This document shows, piece by piece, positions 61,748-64,000 of a stretch of 64,000 bases of DNA (positions are counted from its first letter, which is position 1; every line of letters starts with the position of its first letter). A program made the translations under genes and the position numbers. The notes below the pieces were generated by a model. The model was not told where the DNA came from. It made no database searches and was given only the letters and a program-made list of their open reading frames with translations. This DNA comes from Atopsyche davidsoni. Taxonomy: Eukaryota > Arthropoda > Insecta > Trichoptera > Hydrobiosidae. The DNA is taken from the NCBI GenBank assembly GCA_022113835.1, contig JAILWY010000005.1:3242501-3306500 (forward strand), read 5' to 3'.

Positions 61748-62227
61748 CAGTGCTTCTCAAAGTGGTCCCTACGGACCCCAGGGAGTCCTTGGGATAATTC
61801 AAGGGGTCCTAAGAAAATTAAAATCGATTTGGGGGTCCCTGAACAACGACAGGGGGTCCGCGCAAGGTTAAATATAAAATATAAAAATTGTGACATATTT
61901 TTATTAATATGGAAGTTAAAATTAATAGCAATGAATACATTATTAGCGATTTTTACGTCCTCAGTAAAATATAAATATAGACAGGCGCATAAAATAAATG
62001 TAATAACAGGCATCGCGGTGAGTCAGGTAGATTAATACGTTATAGAGTCGATACTTGCACCAACTAGTATATAATATGACTTTATGTAGTTTTTCACTCA
62101 GGGTCCGTAGGCAAGTTTTAACTATGAAAGGGAGTCCATAGGCAAGTTTTGACTATGAAAGGGGGTACATTGGCAAGTTTTGACTATGAAAAGAGGTCCG
62201 TGGGCCAAAAGAGTTTGAGACCCACTG
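61748..62227 (+). mobile_element. Non-autonomous hAT MITE, copy B
   Basis: 480 bp, same family and orientation as 1626-2068. It begins CAGTGCTTCTCAAAGTGG and ends with the inverted match (AGTTTGAGACCCACTG). Perfect 8-bp duplications GTGTAAAC flank it (61740-61747 and 62228-62235). It has an extra segment (AGAAAATTAAAATCGATTTG) near the left end and one additional unit of the repeat GCAAGTTTTGACTATGAAA near the right end. Open frames of 98-119 codons across it are not genes. Confidence 0.92.
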
Positions 62228-62235
62228 GTGTAAAC

Positions 62236-63168
62236 GAAATAGAAAAATTTACACTCAAAAAGTAAGAGCTTTTTATACATACAGAGATATAACTAAATTG
62301 ACTAAGCTTAGAATCCCATACGCATAAACAGCATACGCTACTACACAACTGACTACATAATAGTAACTAAAGGGACATTATTTGTTATTTTATATCGCGG
62401 CGAGCGTAGCCGCATTCACAAAAAAAAGCTCACTGTAGAAAGTACTAGAAAACAAATTCCTGGACTGTCATTAAGTTGATACTAATAAACATATAATAAC
62501 TACTTTTCTAATTTACTGCGTTTTAAAGAGCGGAAATCCTCAATAAAAGCACCAATACTAAAAATAGATTAAGTTTTAATCTAAAGAGATAATCTGTCGA
62601 TGCTTTGATTCATTATGACACTCCGAGCGAGTCTCCCGAATGCCATTCGCCGTGAGGGCTCTGCGAGTATTAAGCCCGGCCTAGAGCCTTTCCCACGTTA
62701 GATTTCGTAAAGATGACGGAGATATGGTGATGCTTGGGAGATCCAACCCCGGGGCGGCATATGAATAACATTACATGGTAGCCGGATCCTTCGCCTGGTG
62801 AATGATTTAGACCAAATCGCTTATGTATATCCGACACATGGGCCGCATATAAACTGTTCTATTACAACAACATCGGCTTTGAAACGTTTTTCTGTGATAT
62901 AAAAATAACGCGACCCGTGTAATTAACAAAACCTTTTTTTTTTTTTATCAAATTTTAACAAAAACTTAAATTTCCACGATACACATTTAATTTATTTTTA
63001 ATATTTTAATTAAAAGTACTTGTCGAAATACCAGTACAATATTGTTTCATTGTTATCTTTTTATTTATCAAAATTAGATTTCCCAACATGCCAGCTTGAC
63101 ATCTTTATGGCCTAGGCACATTGGTTCATATGTAGAGTATGATTGTTAAAAATTCTCGATAAACGGAA
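62236..63168. other. AT-rich stretch with one GC island
   Basis: A GC-rich patch at 62620-62780 (for example GGGAGATCCAACCCCGGGGC) may be regulatory or a repeat. No gene. Confidence 0.5.
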
Positions 63169-63281
63169 GTGATTCGTTAGTACAAGGGTTCGTACACCGG
63201 TCATGTAAACCCAGGGGATGTGGGTTCAAATCCCACACAAATCACGATGATATTTTTCTGAGAGTTTATTTAAATCATCTT
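63169..63281 (+). mobile_element. SINE with near-complete tRNA-like head
   Basis: Positions 63169-63245 fold like a tRNA. The acceptor arms GTGATTC and AAATCAC pair at six of seven positions. A GTAC/GTAC D-stem carries an A box (TAGTACAAGG). A CATGTAA loop suggests a threonine TGT anticodon ancestor, though its stem pairs poorly. The T-arm GTGGG-TTCAAAT-CCCAC is perfect. The SINE body follows directly (GATGATATTTTTCTGAGAGT). It is the least truncated head of the family seen at 20600, 23838 and 30955. Confidence 0.75.
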
Positions 63282-64000
63282 CTATGTATGAACTAATGTG
63301 CCTAATATAATAAACCCGTAATGGGTAATAAATACGCATCTGATTGACGTTAATCAAAAAATCGACATATTGACATCTTGAACCAAAACAAAGTCAACAC
63401 TTTGCTTAAAAAAACCTAGTATGTTGACAAAACTGTTAAATTAAATATTTTATCTACCTATGTCATGAAAATCCACTGTTTTATGTACATATTAGTAACA
63501 GAAGCAATAGTCAACAGGTCTTATTAGCAAGAAGGTTTGAAATAAAATCCCACGTTCTAGTATGCCCAAATACATCTGCATTGATACAAGGACATTAGAT
63601 TTTGTATGTTATTGAAATATTAAAGAACAAGGTAATTATTTAGGCTTGGAATTTCGATGTATGATTATCTACCTGCTGATATCATTTCAGGTCGTGTGAT
63701 CGGAATTTCAGAGCACCCAAACCGAAATGACCGCCAGCCGGGGGCGCCATTTGCAAAAAAAAGTGTATCTGCTATAATTAAATAAACGTAATATTACAAA
63801 TCTGATATCGTTAAATATAATAAGGTAATATTAGATGTGCGTACGTCTGGTTGTAAGATACTATCGCTTAGATATGTACTTTGAGTTTAAAATTGAACGG
63901 AAGATTTGTTGGATAATATTTAAAAAACGTGAATTATTTATAGAAATGTCATAATTAATAAAATTGCTTTGAATTTATTACGTGTAATTATCATGTTGGA
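63282..64000. other. AT-rich non-genic stretch
   Basis: No gene is seen up to the end of the window. Confidence 0.55.

Noticed and set aside
61676..62035. 119-codon forward frame and 98-codon reverse frame as genes
   Set aside because: Both lie largely inside a hAT MITE whose other copy does not preserve them.
63169..63245. Functional tRNA-Thr gene
   Set aside because: The anticodon stem pairs poorly and the sequence runs straight into a SINE body found at other sites.

Overview
The window looks like nuclear DNA of an arthropod, most likely an insect with a repeat-rich genome. It is strongly AT-rich and has no operons or dense genes. Recognisable coding material is almost all from mobile elements of types common in insects: a Tc1 transposon, a BEL/Pao retrotransposon, hAT elements, a non-LTR retrotransposon scrap and tRNA-derived SINEs. 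No host protein-coding gene can be named with confidence. The window is probably intergenic or intronic DNA of a large locus. A few GC-richer islands may hold exons or regulatory sequence. Species cannot be determined by eye.

Layout. 1-6.4 kb: AT-rich DNA with one 443-bp hAT MITE (1626-2068). 6.4-13.3 kb: two copies of an unnamed dispersed repeat. The short copy is at 6445-6905. The long copy, 10970-13049, carries about 20 units of a GC-rich 64-bp minisatellite; all three forward frames of that array are open. SINE fragments lie between the copies. 13.6-20.7 kb: a transposon cluster with an almost intact Tc1 element (13643-15274), a LINE scrap (about 16089-16240), a decayed BEL/Pao element (16464 to about 20600) and a SINE (about 20600-20721). 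22.0-24.0 kb: a second hAT MITE type with a perfect 8-bp target duplication, an exon-like island, a G-rich block and a SINE.

24-37.6 kb: mostly featureless AT-rich DNA. It contains a 196-bp near-perfect palindrome (26431-26626), a reverse SINE and a promoter-like island with a CRE palindrome (31380-31640). 37.6-39.9 kb: a 2.2-kb hAT-like element with terminal inverted repeats, an 8-bp target duplication and a decayed reverse-strand transposase-like gene. 40-64 kb: AT-rich DNA with an exon-like island near 45.1 kb, a second G-rich block (47.1 kb), scattered tRNA-like SINE heads, a second copy of the first hAT MITE (61748-62227) and a SINE with an almost complete tRNA cloverleaf (63169-63281).

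How the parts relate: the MITEs have no coding capacity and would need a transposase supplied elsewhere. The Tc1 transposase has all visible catalytic motifs, but a 22-bp duplication shifts its C-terminal tail out of frame. The BEL and large hAT elements are dead relics. All calls come from reading the sequence; no database search was run.
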